The translations under genes were made by a program, and so were the position numbers. A stretch of DNA of 46,988 bases from Candidatus Aminicenantota bacterium (GTDB taxonomy: Bacteria > Acidobacteriota > Aminicenantia > JAMOAD01): the NCBI GenBank assembly GCA_027061995.1, contig JAMOUT010000048.1, forward strand, positions 1-46,988, read 5' to 3'. Every line of letters begins with the position of its first letter. Within the stretch, counting starts at the first letter, position 1. Of the stretch, positions 9,023 to 18,102 are shown piece by piece. The notes under the pieces are model-generated. The model worked only from the letters and a program-made list of their open reading frames with translations, ran no database searches and was not told the origin of the DNA.

Positions 9023-10850
9023 TGTAGCGGTAAATATAAATACTTATAAGCAATTTTCCTACTATTACGAAGGGAAAGATGATATCTTATTCAAAAGGGT
9101 AAAAATTCCTTTCGGAAAATATCCTCAAACAGGCGTTGTAACAAATTATTTGGAGAACTATAAAGAGGGAAGATTTAAAACAAAAAAAATAATGGAGGTT
9201 TTGGACAAAAAAAGATTTATTGATAAAAAACATTTTAATTATCTTGATTTTATCAATAAAAAACTTTTACTCCCGCAGGGAAAAACCTTTAATCTTGCTT
9301 ACCCTCCGTTTTATGATTATGAAGGGGAAATCAGTTCTTTAAAGAAAGAGGATAAAAACAAAAAATCTGAAAAGGATATTTTAACTCTTGATATAGGATT
9401 TTCTTTTGAAACGGTTTTAAAAAGTATTAAAGAGGATATTAAATCGGGAAAAAAAATAAAGCTGGTTTTTCCCGATTATTTTCTTTTAAAACAATTTTCC
9501 GCTTTTATGAAGAATATTAACGGATTTTTTTATTCTGAAATTGCTAAAGGTGGCAAACGAAAACAATTTTGGGAAAAATATTTAAAAGGAGATTTTAATG
9601 TAATCTCCGGTATCCTATATCCCCTTTTTATCCCTGATTTTGACAAAACAATCTATTATATTATAGATGAAGCTCCTTTAAAATTTAATCTTTTACACCC
9701 GTTTCCCGTTAATCTTACAGATATCGCTTTTCTAAATTATCATAAGAAAAAAAATCTGAGATTTTTTTCCCTTGCCCCTTCAATAAAAACTTACAAATTT
9801 GTAAAAGACAACAATGGAATTATAAAAAAAGAGAAGGTAAGAAAAAAAAATATCTATTTTGCTAAGCATAAAAACAGAGTTTTACCCAAAGAGATTAAAG
9901 AGGAGATAAAAGATCATCTTCAGGATAAAAAGATTCTCCTTATTGTTAATAGAACAGGGGTTAAAAATTATCTGTATTGCCCCCGTTGCAAAACCATCGC
10001 CCTATGCCCGAAAGACAAAACACCTTTGAGTTTTGATGAAAAATCGGATATTGTCTTTTGTCCCGCATGTAAAAAAAAGTTTAAATCTCCGATGAAATGT
10101 GAAATATGCGGACATAATTATATTATTATAAAAAAAAGGGGGACAAACACTATTAAAAATTCTCTTGAGAAATATCTTTTCGAATCGGAAACATCAGATA
10201 AAGAGGATAAGGGGAAATTGATAGAAGTTTATTCAAGAGGGGTTGTCGGTAAAACAAAGGAGGAGGAGAAAATATTTAAAAGATTTAAAAAAGGAGATAC
10301 TTCCGTTCTTATAGGGACCAATCTTGCAATTAAACCTTTTGAATTTCAAAACCTTACTCTTATAATATATTTTTATCCCGAGCTTGATTTGTCCAATATA
10401 AATCCTGAAAACTCGGAAAAAATTTTTTATAATCTTGAATCATTGAACAGAATGATTGGTGAAAACGGAAAGATTATAATAAAATCGGATTACCCCGATT
10501 TTTATGTTATCGATGAGTTTAAGAATCATGATTATGAACATTTTTTTAAAACAGAGCTTGAGATCAGGGAAAAATTGGAATACTTCCCGATCCGAGAATT
10601 TATAAAGATTGAAGTTAGAGCTGTTAAAAAACAAAGCGGTCTTAAAAAGATAAAAAAATACAGAAAACTATTGGAAGATAGTAAGGGAAAAATAGAGATA
10701 TTCGGACCTTTTCATTCCAAAAAAAAGGATTATTCCTCTTTTTACCTTATTTTAAAAGCAAAAGATATGGATAATTTATTGGATGTCATCGGTAATAAAA
10801 TATTACCGGAATCGGATAATTCCACACTCTTTCACATTAACAGATTATGA
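9009..10850 (+). CDS. priA: PriA-like primosomal protein with degenerate helicase motifs
   Basis: PriA normally recognises stalled forks and unwinds the lagging arm. This 613-residue homologue keeps the N-terminal 3'-DNA-binding domain, the zinc domain and the C-terminal domain. The ATPase motifs have decayed. The Walker A region (124-140) reads DIGFSFET without GKT. DEEH is IIDEAP at 218-223. SATPS is SLAPS (254-258). GTQM-x-KGHDF is GTNLAIKPFEF. The QxxGRAGR arginine-finger motif is unrecognisable. Seven zinc cysteines remain (C324, C327, C333, C351, C354, C364, C367); the eighth is D336. The frame is intact, so this looks like a maintained pseudohelicase, as described for Deinococcus PriA. 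Its place after coaBC is conserved. Confidence 0.8.
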   Translation: MKAISVAVNINTYKQFSYYYEGKDDILFKRVKIPFGKYPQTGVVTNYLENYKEGRFKTKKIMEVLDKKRFIDKKHFNYLDFINKKLLLPQGKTFNLAYPPFYDYEGEISSLKKEDKNKKSEKDILTLDIGFSFETVLKSIKEDIKSGKKIKLVFPDYFLLKQFSAFMKNINGFFYSEIAKGGKRKQFWEKYLKGDFNVISGILYPLFIPDFDKTIYYIIDEAPLKFNLLHPFPVNLTDIAFLNYHKKKNLRFFSLAPSIKTYKFVKDNNGIIKKEKVRKKNIYFAKHKNRVLPKEIKEEIKDHLQDKKILLIVNRTGVKNYLYCPRCKTIALCPKDKTPLSFDEKSDIVFCPACKKKFKSPMKCEICGHNYIIIKKRGTNTIKNSLEKYLFESETSDKEDKGKLIEVYSRGVVGKTKEEEKIFKRFKKGDTSVLIGTNLAIKPFEFQNLTLIIYFYPELDLSNINPENSEKIFYNLESLNRMIGENGKIIIKSDYPDFYVIDEFKNHDYEHFFKTELEIREKLEYFPIREFIKIEVRAVKKQSGLKKIKKYRKLLEDSKGKIEIFGPFHSKKKDYSSFYLILKAKDMDNLLDVIGNKILPESDNSTLFHINRL

Positions 10851-10887
10851 TTTCCATTATTTAACCTAAATCTCAAACAAGGTGCAC

Positions 10888-10916
10888 TTGAAGAGGCGGT
10901 TATAATAGTTTACAAT
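10888..10916 (+). promoter_or_regulatory. ileS-lspA-lgt promoter
   Basis: TTGAAG (10888-10893), 17 nt, TACAAT (10911-10916), with GGAGG a few bases before the ileS ATG. The 88-nt gap after priA has no hairpin terminator, so readthrough from the upstream run is also possible. The leader is too short for a T-box. Confidence 0.55.
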
Positions 10917-10938
10917 ATGGATTTATCGGAGGTGGAAA

Positions 10939-13704
10939 ATGGGAGATAGAAAATGGGTAGAAACAATAAACCTACCTAAAACAGAGTTTCCTATGAAAGC
11001 GAAACTTAATCAAAGAGAGCCTGATTTTTTAAAAAAATGGGAAGAGCTTGATATTTATAATAAGCTCAGAGAAGAGAAAAAGGATTCCCCTATATTTATC
11101 CTTCATGATGGTCCCCCGTATGCAAACGGTCGAATACATCTCGGGCATGCACTGAACAAGATACTTAAAGATTTCATAGTTAAATATAAGACTATGAGAG
11201 GATTTAATGTTCCTTTTGTTCCGGGTTGGGATTGTCACGGATTACCAATAGAAAAAAAAGTTGATATTGAGCTTGGGGAAAAGAAAAAAGGGATGAAAAA
11301 GATTGAGATACGAAAAGAGTGTGAAAAATATGCAAATAAATATATAGATATACAAAGGGAAGATTTTAAAAGATTGGGAGTTTTCGGAGATTGGGAACAC
11401 CCTTATCTTACTATAGATAAAAATTATGAATACCATATATTAAAATATTTTTCCTCTTTTGTAAAAAACGGAAATGTTTACAGAAAGAAAAAACCTATAT
11501 ATTGGTGTGCGAGTTGTCAGACAGCTCTTGCAGAGGCTGAAATAGAGTATCATGATCATAAAAGTCCTTCTGTCTTTGTCAGATTTAAAATTAAAGATAT
11601 TGAGAAAAAATTTCCCGAATTTAAAGATAAAACAAGTTATGTGATAATTTGGACTACAACACCGTGGACTCTTCCCGCTAATCTTGCGGTCGCTCTTCAC
11701 CCGGATTTTGAATATGATATTTTTGAATATAATGGTGAGTATTATGTTTCCGCATCAAGGCTTGTTCCCGTAATAGCTGAAAAATTCGGATGGGGGAATT
11801 ATAAAACCATTAAAAGGGTTAAGGGAAAAGATTTTGAAGGTTTAAAGGCTCAACATCCTATTTTTGATGACAAAGATTCTGTTTTTGTTCTCGCCGATTA
11901 TGTTACTCTTGAACAGGGAACAGGTTGTGTTCATACTGCTCCCGGCCATGGTGAAGATGATTATCTGACCGGTCTCAAATATAATCTTGAAGTTTATGCT
12001 CCCGTCGATAACGAGGGTAAATTCGATAAAACCGTTCCCAAATATCAAGGGATTCATGTTTTCAAAGCGAACAGTATGATTAAAGAGGATTTGAAAAAAG
12101 AGGGAAAACTCATATATGAAGAGGATATTTCACACTCCTATCCCCACTGTTGGAGATGTAAAAACCCGATTATTTTCAGAGCAACCGAACAATGGTTTAT
12201 CTCTCTTGATAAAGGGGAGTTAAGAAAAAAAGCAACAGAGGAGATTAAAAAAGTCAGATGGATTCCCGAATGGGGAGAAGAAAGGATAAAAAACATGGTT
12301 GAAAACAGACCCGACTGGTGTATATCAAGACAGAGGTCCTGGGGTGTTCCTATCCCCGCTTTTTATTGTAAGGATTGCGGAGAAACAATTATAGATGAAA
12401 ATATTGTTTTAAAAGTGGCTGACATATTTAAAGAAAAAGGTTCAAATTCATGGTTTGAACTTGATGCAAAAGAGTTTTTGCCCAAAGATTACAAATGTCC
12501 CCATTGTGGTTCCGATAATCTTGTAAAGGAGGAGGATATCCTTGATGTATGGTTTGAATCCGGTGCAAGTCATTCTGTTCTTGAATACAGAGAGGGGCAT
12601 AAATACCCCGCGGATATCTATATAGAGGGAAACGATCAATACAGAGGGTGGTTTCAAAGTTCTCTTCTTGTGGGAGTTTCAGCTAAAAACAATTCCCCCT
12701 ATAAAACAGTTATTACACACGGATGGGTTCTCGATGAAAAGGGGAGAGCAATGTCAAAATCCATGGGAAATGTTATAGAGCCTCAGGAGATTATAAAAGA
12801 TAAAGGGGCGGAGATAATAAGACTGTGGGTTGCAATGGTAAACTATAAGGAAGATCTTAAACTCGGAAAACAGATTTTAAGCACCCTCACTGACGCATAT
12901 AAAAAGATAAGAAATACATGGAGATTTATGCTCGGAAATCTCTCCGATTACTCTTTTAAGAAAGAAGACGGGAAAAAGGATCTTTCCGTAATAGACAGAT
13001 ATATCCTTTCAAGGTATGTGGAATTGCAAAAACAAATCATCGAAGCTTATGAAGAGTTTCAATATTATAAAATATATCATCTTATCTATAATTTCTTTGT
13101 TATTGATTTGAGCAATTTTTATCTTCATATCACAAAAGATAAATTATATTGTTCCGCTCCTGCGGATCCCGAAAGGAAAGGGATTCAATACACTATGTTT
13201 AAAATATTATACGGGACTCTGAAATTAATGGCACCTATTCTACCATTCACCACCGAAGAAGCCTACGGCTATCTCCCTGATTTTGAAGGTAAAAAACAGT
13301 CGATTCACCTTGAATCTATTGAAGAGGAAGAGAATAAATGGATTACGGATGAAGAGAATAATGAGATATTGAAAATCATGGAGATAAGAGAAGTGGTCCT
13401 AAAAGGGATAGAAACAGCAAGAGAAAATAAAAAGATAAAAGATTCCCTTGAAACAACACTTTTTATAGAAGTTCCCGAAGAATATCTTCCTGTTTCCGAA
13501 AAATACGGTAAGTATTTTAAAGAACTCTTTGTTGTATCTGATATTAGTTTTAAAAAAGGAAAAGAGATAAAAGTCTCCGTTGAAAAGTTTGAAGCTGAGA
13601 AATGTCCGAGATGCTGGAATTATTCCACGGAGATAGGTAAAGACAGTGATTATCCGGAACTATGCCCGAGATGTGCATCCGTTATGAGAAGAATTGAGAA
13701 ATGA
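10939..13704 (+). CDS. ileS: Isoleucyl-tRNA synthetase
   Basis: This 921-residue class I synthetase charges tRNA-Ile. Signatures in order: PYANGRIHLGHALNK (HIGH motif), the CP1 editing domain with TTTPWTLPANLAV and GTGCVHTAPGHGEDDY, AMSKSMGN (the KMSKS loop), and a C-terminal zinc finger with two CPRC pairs. The zinc finger and length are those of the bacterial eukaryote-distant (IleS1) type. It overlaps lspA by 4 nt. Confidence 0.97.
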   Translation: MGDRKWVETINLPKTEFPMKAKLNQREPDFLKKWEELDIYNKLREEKKDSPIFILHDGPPYANGRIHLGHALNKILKDFIVKYKTMRGFNVPFVPGWDCHGLPIEKKVDIELGEKKKGMKKIEIRKECEKYANKYIDIQREDFKRLGVFGDWEHPYLTIDKNYEYHILKYFSSFVKNGNVYRKKKPIYWCASCQTALAEAEIEYHDHKSPSVFVRFKIKDIEKKFPEFKDKTSYVIIWTTTPWTLPANLAVALHPDFEYDIFEYNGEYYVSASRLVPVIAEKFGWGNYKTIKRVKGKDFEGLKAQHPIFDDKDSVFVLADYVTLEQGTGCVHTAPGHGEDDYLTGLKYNLEVYAPVDNEGKFDKTVPKYQGIHVFKANSMIKEDLKKEGKLIYEEDISHSYPHCWRCKNPIIFRATEQWFISLDKGELRKKATEEIKKVRWIPEWGEERIKNMVENRPDWCISRQRSWGVPIPAFYCKDCGETIIDENIVLKVADIFKEKGSNSWFELDAKEFLPKDYKCPHCGSDNLVKEEDILDVWFESGASHSVLEYREGHKYPADIYIEGNDQYRGWFQSSLLVGVSAKNNSPYKTVITHGWVLDEKGRAMSKSMGNVIEPQEIIKDKGAEIIRLWVAMVNYKEDLKLGKQILSTLTDAYKKIRNTWRFMLGNLSDYSFKKEDGKKDLSVIDRYILSRYVELQKQIIEAYEEFQYYKIYHLIYNFFVIDLSNFYLHITKDKLYCSAPADPERKGIQYTMFKILYGTLKLMAPILPFTTEEAYGYLPDFEGKKQSIHLESIEEEENKWITDEENNEILKIMEIREVVLKGIETARENKKIKDSLETTLFIEVPEEYLPVSEKYGKYFKELFVVSDISFKKGKEIKVSVEKFEAEKCPRCWNYSTEIGKDSDYPELCPRCASVMRRIEK

Positions 13705-14189
13705 AGAAAAAACACACTGTTTTTTTAGTATTCGGATTCGTAATCTTTATCCTTGATCAACTATCAAAATCATATATTGATAAAACAATCCAAATCTATC
13801 AAATAAAATCGATAATTCCCGGATTTTTAAGGATAACCAAAACTTATAATAAAGGGGTTGTATTCGGATTCCTTAACGGGATGAATAATCCTATTATAAG
13901 TAATATCATTACAATAATCTCAGTATCAGCTTTGATTATTTTAATATATCTCTTTTTAAAATCAAATACATCTTTTATAGCCGAATTATCAATGACTATG
14001 ATTGTTGCGGGAGCCATAGGTAATATATTTGATCGGATAGTCAGAGGAAGAGTTGTTGATTTTATAGAGGTGTATTATAAAAGATTCAGTTGGCCTGTTT
14101 TTAATATTGCTGATTCTTTTATTTCTATCGGCGTGGTTCTTTTAATTTTGTGTGAACTAAGGAGGAAAGATGCATCCGATACTAATTAA
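13701..14189 (+). CDS. lspA: Lipoprotein signal peptidase II
   Basis: This 162-residue inner-membrane aspartyl protease cuts prolipoprotein signal peptides. It has four hydrophobic spans and both catalytic aspartates: D111 in GNIFDR and D138 in FNIADS. The start overlaps the ileS stop (ATGA) and the end overlaps lgt by 20 nt. With lgt this gives the two core lipoprotein-maturation steps in one operon. Confidence 0.95.
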   Translation: MKKKHTVFLVFGFVIFILDQLSKSYIDKTIQIYQIKSIIPGFLRITKTYNKGVVFGFLNGMNNPIISNIITIISVSALIILIYLFLKSNTSFIAELSMTMIVAGAIGNIFDRIVRGRVVDFIEVYYKRFSWPVFNIADSFISIGVVLLILCELRRKDASDTN

Positions 14190-14967
14190 AATTTTCGGAA
14201 TTACAATTTATACTTATGGCTTTATGTTTGCTCTCGGTCTCGGATTAGCGATTTATCTGTCTATTCTAACGGCAAAAAAGGAAAATATTGATCCCGATAA
14301 ATTATCGGATATGATTTTTTGGACTGTTATAATAGGGATAATAGGGGCAAAGCTTCTGCTTGTAATAACAAATCCGGAAATGCTGAAATCAAGCCAAGCA
14401 TTTATGGATATTTTAAGATCGGGTGGAACTTTTTACGGAGGTATAGTATTCGGTCTTCCTTTTGCGGTATGGTATGCTCACAGAAAAAAACTTCCTTTAT
14501 TAAAAATATCCGATATAATCGCCCCTTATATTGCTCTCGGGCATTCCCTCGGAAGATTGGGATGTTTTTCCGCAGGTTGCTGCTACGGGAGAGCCACCAA
14601 CTCTTTTCTCGGAGTGATGTTTAAAAATCCCATAGCACATGAAAATACCGGGGTTCCGCTATATACAAAGATATACCCCACGCAATTGATGGAATCCATC
14701 TTAAATTTCCTGAATTTCATAGTTCTTTTTATTTTTTACAGAAAGAAAAAATACGATGGAACGGTTTTAATACTCTATGTGATGAATTATGCGGTTATCA
14801 GATTTTTCATGGAATTTTTCAGAGGAGATGTTGACAGAGGATATGTTTTCGGAGGGCTGTCTCATCCTTGGACATCTTTATCCATTCCTCAGTTTATATC
14901 TTTAATAGGGTTTTTCGGTGGCCTTTTCTTGTGGTTGAGGATAAAGAAGAAAAACAGCAAATCATAA
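14170..14967 (+). CDS. lgt: Prolipoprotein diacylglyceryl transferase
   Basis: This 265-residue multi-pass enzyme attaches diacylglycerol to the lipobox cysteine before LspA acts. The family signature appears as HSLGRLGCFSAGCCYGR, with the usual N-terminal half HPI...YGFMFALG and the downstream YPTQLMES and RFFMEFFRGD blocks. A strong Shine-Dalgarno (AAGGAGG) lies inside the end of lspA. The stop codon overlaps that of the converging moeA paralogue by 6 nt. Confidence 0.95.
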   Translation: MHPILIKIFGITIYTYGFMFALGLGLAIYLSILTAKKENIDPDKLSDMIFWTVIIGIIGAKLLLVITNPEMLKSSQAFMDILRSGGTFYGGIVFGLPFAVWYAHRKKLPLLKISDIIAPYIALGHSLGRLGCFSAGCCYGRATNSFLGVMFKNPIAHENTGVPLYTKIYPTQLMESILNFLNFIVLFIFYRKKKYDGTVLILYVMNYAVIRFFMEFFRGDVDRGYVFGGLSHPWTSLSIPQFISLIGFFGGLFLWLRIKKKNSKS

Positions 14968-16860
14968 AAGTATCTTATATCCCCCAAATTTCTCAGCTCT
15001 TTGTTTTAATTCTTTGGATTTTAATATCTTTAACAATAAAGAATAATTATCTGTTTCCGAAAAATCCTTTAAAAACAGAAGTTCATATTTTTCATCGGCA
15101 ATCGGAATAAAATCAAGCCCGAGAATTTTGGCAACCGCCATAATCCCTATCCCGCAATCAGCTTCCCCTCTCTTAACAATTATACCTGTTTCAAGATGGG
15201 TAAAAACCTCCCTGTCATACCCTTTTATATCATCGGGTTTAATCTTTTTTTGTTTTAAAAGATAATCAAACAATATTCTTGTTCCCGAACCTCTCTGTCT
15301 GTTTATAAAAGAGAGTCTTTTTTGTTTAAGATCCTCTATTTTACTTATCCTTTTCTCCCCTTTTTTCACTAAAAACCCTTGTTGTCTCATAAGAAAAGGT
15401 AATCTTACATATCTATCTTTTTCTAAATATTTTTCAATAAAGGAGGTGTTGTATTCCCCCGTTTTTTCATCCAAAAGGTGGATTCCGGAAAAATGGGTTA
15501 TTCTGTTTTTTATGGCAGTCAGTCCCCCGAAAGAACCGACATTAATTATTGAAATATCTTTTATCCAATCCCTCTTTTTCATGATATCTCTTATCTCCGA
15601 GATTAAAAAATCATTTGAGCCGACAAAAATTATTTGATTGTCTATATTTTCTTTTTTAATAAGAAGGGTGATATCTTTTTTCTCCCCCTTGTTTATCCCC
15701 TCTACATCCTCTTCTATCTCCAAAATTCCGTTTTTTTCGATGAAAGGGGTTAATACCGACGAACCTCGTTTGAGAGGATAAAAATAATAATCATTTGATA
15801 TTTTCCCTGTTTTTATTTTTATAAATTCTCTCATCCCGAGCTTGGAGAATATTTTAAAAGCCGAAATTGCTTTGATTTTTTCATTGGAAAAATTGTATAA
15901 AGTAAAAAAAGATGATATCTCTTTGATAAATTCATTTAAAACGCCTGCGGCAGCTCCGGGATATCCGGGTAAACAAAAAACAGGTTTTTCCGCTATTTCT
16001 CCGAAACAAAAAGGTTTTCCCGGGATATAATTAACTCCGTGGAAATATATTTTACCTTTTTTTTCTATGAGAGAGGGGATAAAATCTTTTGACCCCGAAG
16101 ATGTTCCCGCTGAAAAGAAAATAGCATCATATTTTTCGATATTATCATCCACCTCTTTTTCTATATCATTTACAATATCCTTTATAATCGGAGATACATC
16201 AACTTCAAACCCCCATTCTTCAAGATAACTCTTTATAAAAAGTGTGTTTGTTTCATAAATTTTATTATCTGTTAAAGGGTTATCCCGTTCAACTATCTCA
16301 TCTCCGGTAGGGATAATTAACACCTTCGTTTTTTTTAAAACTTTTATTTTGTTTACTCCCGCTGCAAATAATAAAGCCATTGTTTCAGGCAAAATTTTAG
16401 TGTAAGAGGGTATTATCATCTCCCCTTCGGATATATCTTCCCCTATACTCCTCATATTCCCGTAAAAAGGGATAGGGGCAAAAATTTCCACCTCTTTTTC
16501 CGATATTTTTCTGATATTTTCTATCATTATAACAGCATTGAATTTTTCAGGAATAGGATAACCTGTATTTACAAAAACAAAATCTTCCTCGATTTTAAGT
16601 TTAACCGGTTTATTGGGAGTTGCAAAACCGGTATCTTCGTATCGAACGGCTATTCCATCCATTGCCGAAGTTGTATAAGGGGGAACGGATTTCAGGCTAT
16701 AAACAGGCTCCGCAGTGATCCTGCCGAGCGATTTTTCAGTTTCTATTATCTCTTGTTCAAGCTTTTTCAGAGGGGACAGTTCTTTTAATTTTTTTTTAAG
16801 TATCTCTTTGGCTTTAAAAAAATCTGTTTTGCTGAAATAGATTTTTCTGTTAAAATTCAT
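14962..16860 (-). CDS. MoeA-like molybdenum insertase with C-terminal periplasmic-binding-like domain
   Basis: Of 632 residues, about the first 410 form a MoeA unit: VPPYTTSAMDGIAV near the N-terminus, the PTGDEI motif and the FFSAGTSSG and PGKPFCFG blocks. The last 220 residues resemble the type 2 periplasmic-binding fold found with MoeA or ModE (PBP-like), including the RQRGSGTR motif and the GEADCGIGI block. The domain probably senses a cytoplasmic ligand such as an oxyanion or pterin. It overlaps the upstream moeA by 11 nt and so lies second in the operon. No other molybdenum cofactor genes are nearby. Confidence 0.85.
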   Translation of the reverse strand: MNFNRKIYFSKTDFFKAKEILKKKLKELSPLKKLEQEIIETEKSLGRITAEPVYSLKSVPPYTTSAMDGIAVRYEDTGFATPNKPVKLKIEEDFVFVNTGYPIPEKFNAVIMIENIRKISEKEVEIFAPIPFYGNMRSIGEDISEGEMIIPSYTKILPETMALLFAAGVNKIKVLKKTKVLIIPTGDEIVERDNPLTDNKIYETNTLFIKSYLEEWGFEVDVSPIIKDIVNDIEKEVDDNIEKYDAIFFSAGTSSGSKDFIPSLIEKKGKIYFHGVNYIPGKPFCFGEIAEKPVFCLPGYPGAAAGVLNEFIKEISSFFTLYNFSNEKIKAISAFKIFSKLGMREFIKIKTGKISNDYYFYPLKRGSSVLTPFIEKNGILEIEEDVEGINKGEKKDITLLIKKENIDNQIIFVGSNDFLISEIRDIMKKRDWIKDISIINVGSFGGLTAIKNRITHFSGIHLLDEKTGEYNTSFIEKYLEKDRYVRLPFLMRQQGFLVKKGEKRISKIEDLKQKRLSFINRQRGSGTRILFDYLLKQKKIKPDDIKGYDREVFTHLETGIIVKRGEADCGIGIMAVAKILGLDFIPIADEKYELLFLKDFSETDNYSLLLKILKSKELKQRAEKFGGYKILL

Positions 16861-18073
16861 AATACTCCACCTCTTCTCCTTCGTAAACCCCCTCCTTATT
16901 TTCGGAGATTCTTATAAACCCGGTTGATTCTTTTATAAGTGAAATTAATCCTGATTCTCCCAAAAGGGGGCGGACAAAATATCCGTTATCTTTTTTATAT
17001 TTTATGCTCGGGATAAAACTTTCTCTTCCCACTTTTTTAGATAGGTTTCTGTCAACGGGAAGATAACCCGAAGGGGTGATTTTATAATTATTTCCCCCCT
17101 CCATTTTAAGAACAAGGGGTAATACTATGGTATAAGCGGAAATAAAGGAGGAAAGAGGATGACCGGGAAGTCCTACGAATATTTTATTTTCCCCCTCACC
17201 GAATATAACAGGTTTTCCGGGAGAAACTCGCATACCGTGGAAAAGAATTTTGGAAAATCCGGATAAAACATCATAAGTTATATCTCTTGTCCCCATGGAA
17301 CTTCCACCTGAAATCAGAAACAGATCAAATTTATTAAGATTTTTTTCAATTATATTATAGAGTTCATTATAATCATCTTTTATTATTCCCAAGAAAACAA
17401 CAGTCTCATTCATTTCTTCCAAAAGTCTTGACAAAATAAAAGAATTGGTATCTCTTATTTGACCTTTTTCCCTTGTTTTTGTTTTATAATCTATTATTTC
17501 ATCTCCGGTTGATATAATTCCTATCTTTAATTTTTTATAAATTTTAAGAGAATATATACCGGAGGCAATCAATGCCTGGATACTATTATTATTTAAAATC
17601 TCACCTTTATTAACTATAATTTCACCTTTCCCGTAATCTTCATCAAATAATATGATGTTTTCCCCTTTTCCGACAGATGAATAGATTTCAACCCATTCAT
17701 CGGATTCCTCACAATTTTCAATCATAACAACTCCGTCAGCCCCTTCGGGAATAGCACCGCCGGTTGATATTTTAGCAGCTTCCCCCGAATTAAGTTTTAT
17801 TTCGGAAATCTCTCCCATTTTAATCTCCCCTATGATTTTAAGAACGGAGGGGATTGATGCGGAAGCCCCTTTAACATCTTCGGATTTAACCGCATAACCG
17901 TCAACAGTGGATCTTGAAAAGCCCGGGATATTCTCTTTGGCAAAAATATTTTCAAAGGAGATATGGTCTCGAGCGGTAAAAACCGAAGATATTATATAAT
18001 CATTTTTAAATTCAAGATTATCAAGCAGATTTTCCCATTCAATATAAGATATTGTCTTTAAAAATTCTTTCAT
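16850..18073 (-). CDS. moeA: Molybdopterin molybdenumtransferase MoeA
   Basis: This 407-residue protein inserts molybdate or tungstate into adenylylated molybdopterin. Recognisable blocks are IPGFSRSTVDGYAV, ISTGGAIPEGADGVVMIE, the STGDEI loop, LISGGSSMGTRD and SPGKPVIFG, and a C-terminal beta-barrel. There is no Shine-Dalgarno before the ATG. The spermidine-synthase-like gene ends 29 nt upstream on the same strand, so it may be third-to-first in one transcript. Two different MoeA proteins side by side suggest separate handling of molybdenum and tungsten, an inference only. Confidence 0.92.
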   Translation of the reverse strand: MKEFLKTISYIEWENLLDNLEFKNDYIISSVFTARDHISFENIFAKENIPGFSRSTVDGYAVKSEDVKGASASIPSVLKIIGEIKMGEISEIKLNSGEAAKISTGGAIPEGADGVVMIENCEESDEWVEIYSSVGKGENIILFDEDYGKGEIIVNKGEILNNNSIQALIASGIYSLKIYKKLKIGIISTGDEIIDYKTKTREKGQIRDTNSFILSRLLEEMNETVVFLGIIKDDYNELYNIIEKNLNKFDLFLISGGSSMGTRDITYDVLSGFSKILFHGMRVSPGKPVIFGEGENKIFVGLPGHPLSSFISAYTIVLPLVLKMEGGNNYKITPSGYLPVDRNLSKKVGRESFIPSIKYKKDNGYFVRPLLGESGLISLIKESTGFIRISENKEGVYEGEEVEYYEF

Positions 18074-18102
18074 AATGTATTATCTTATAAAACGGGAAAA
18101 AA

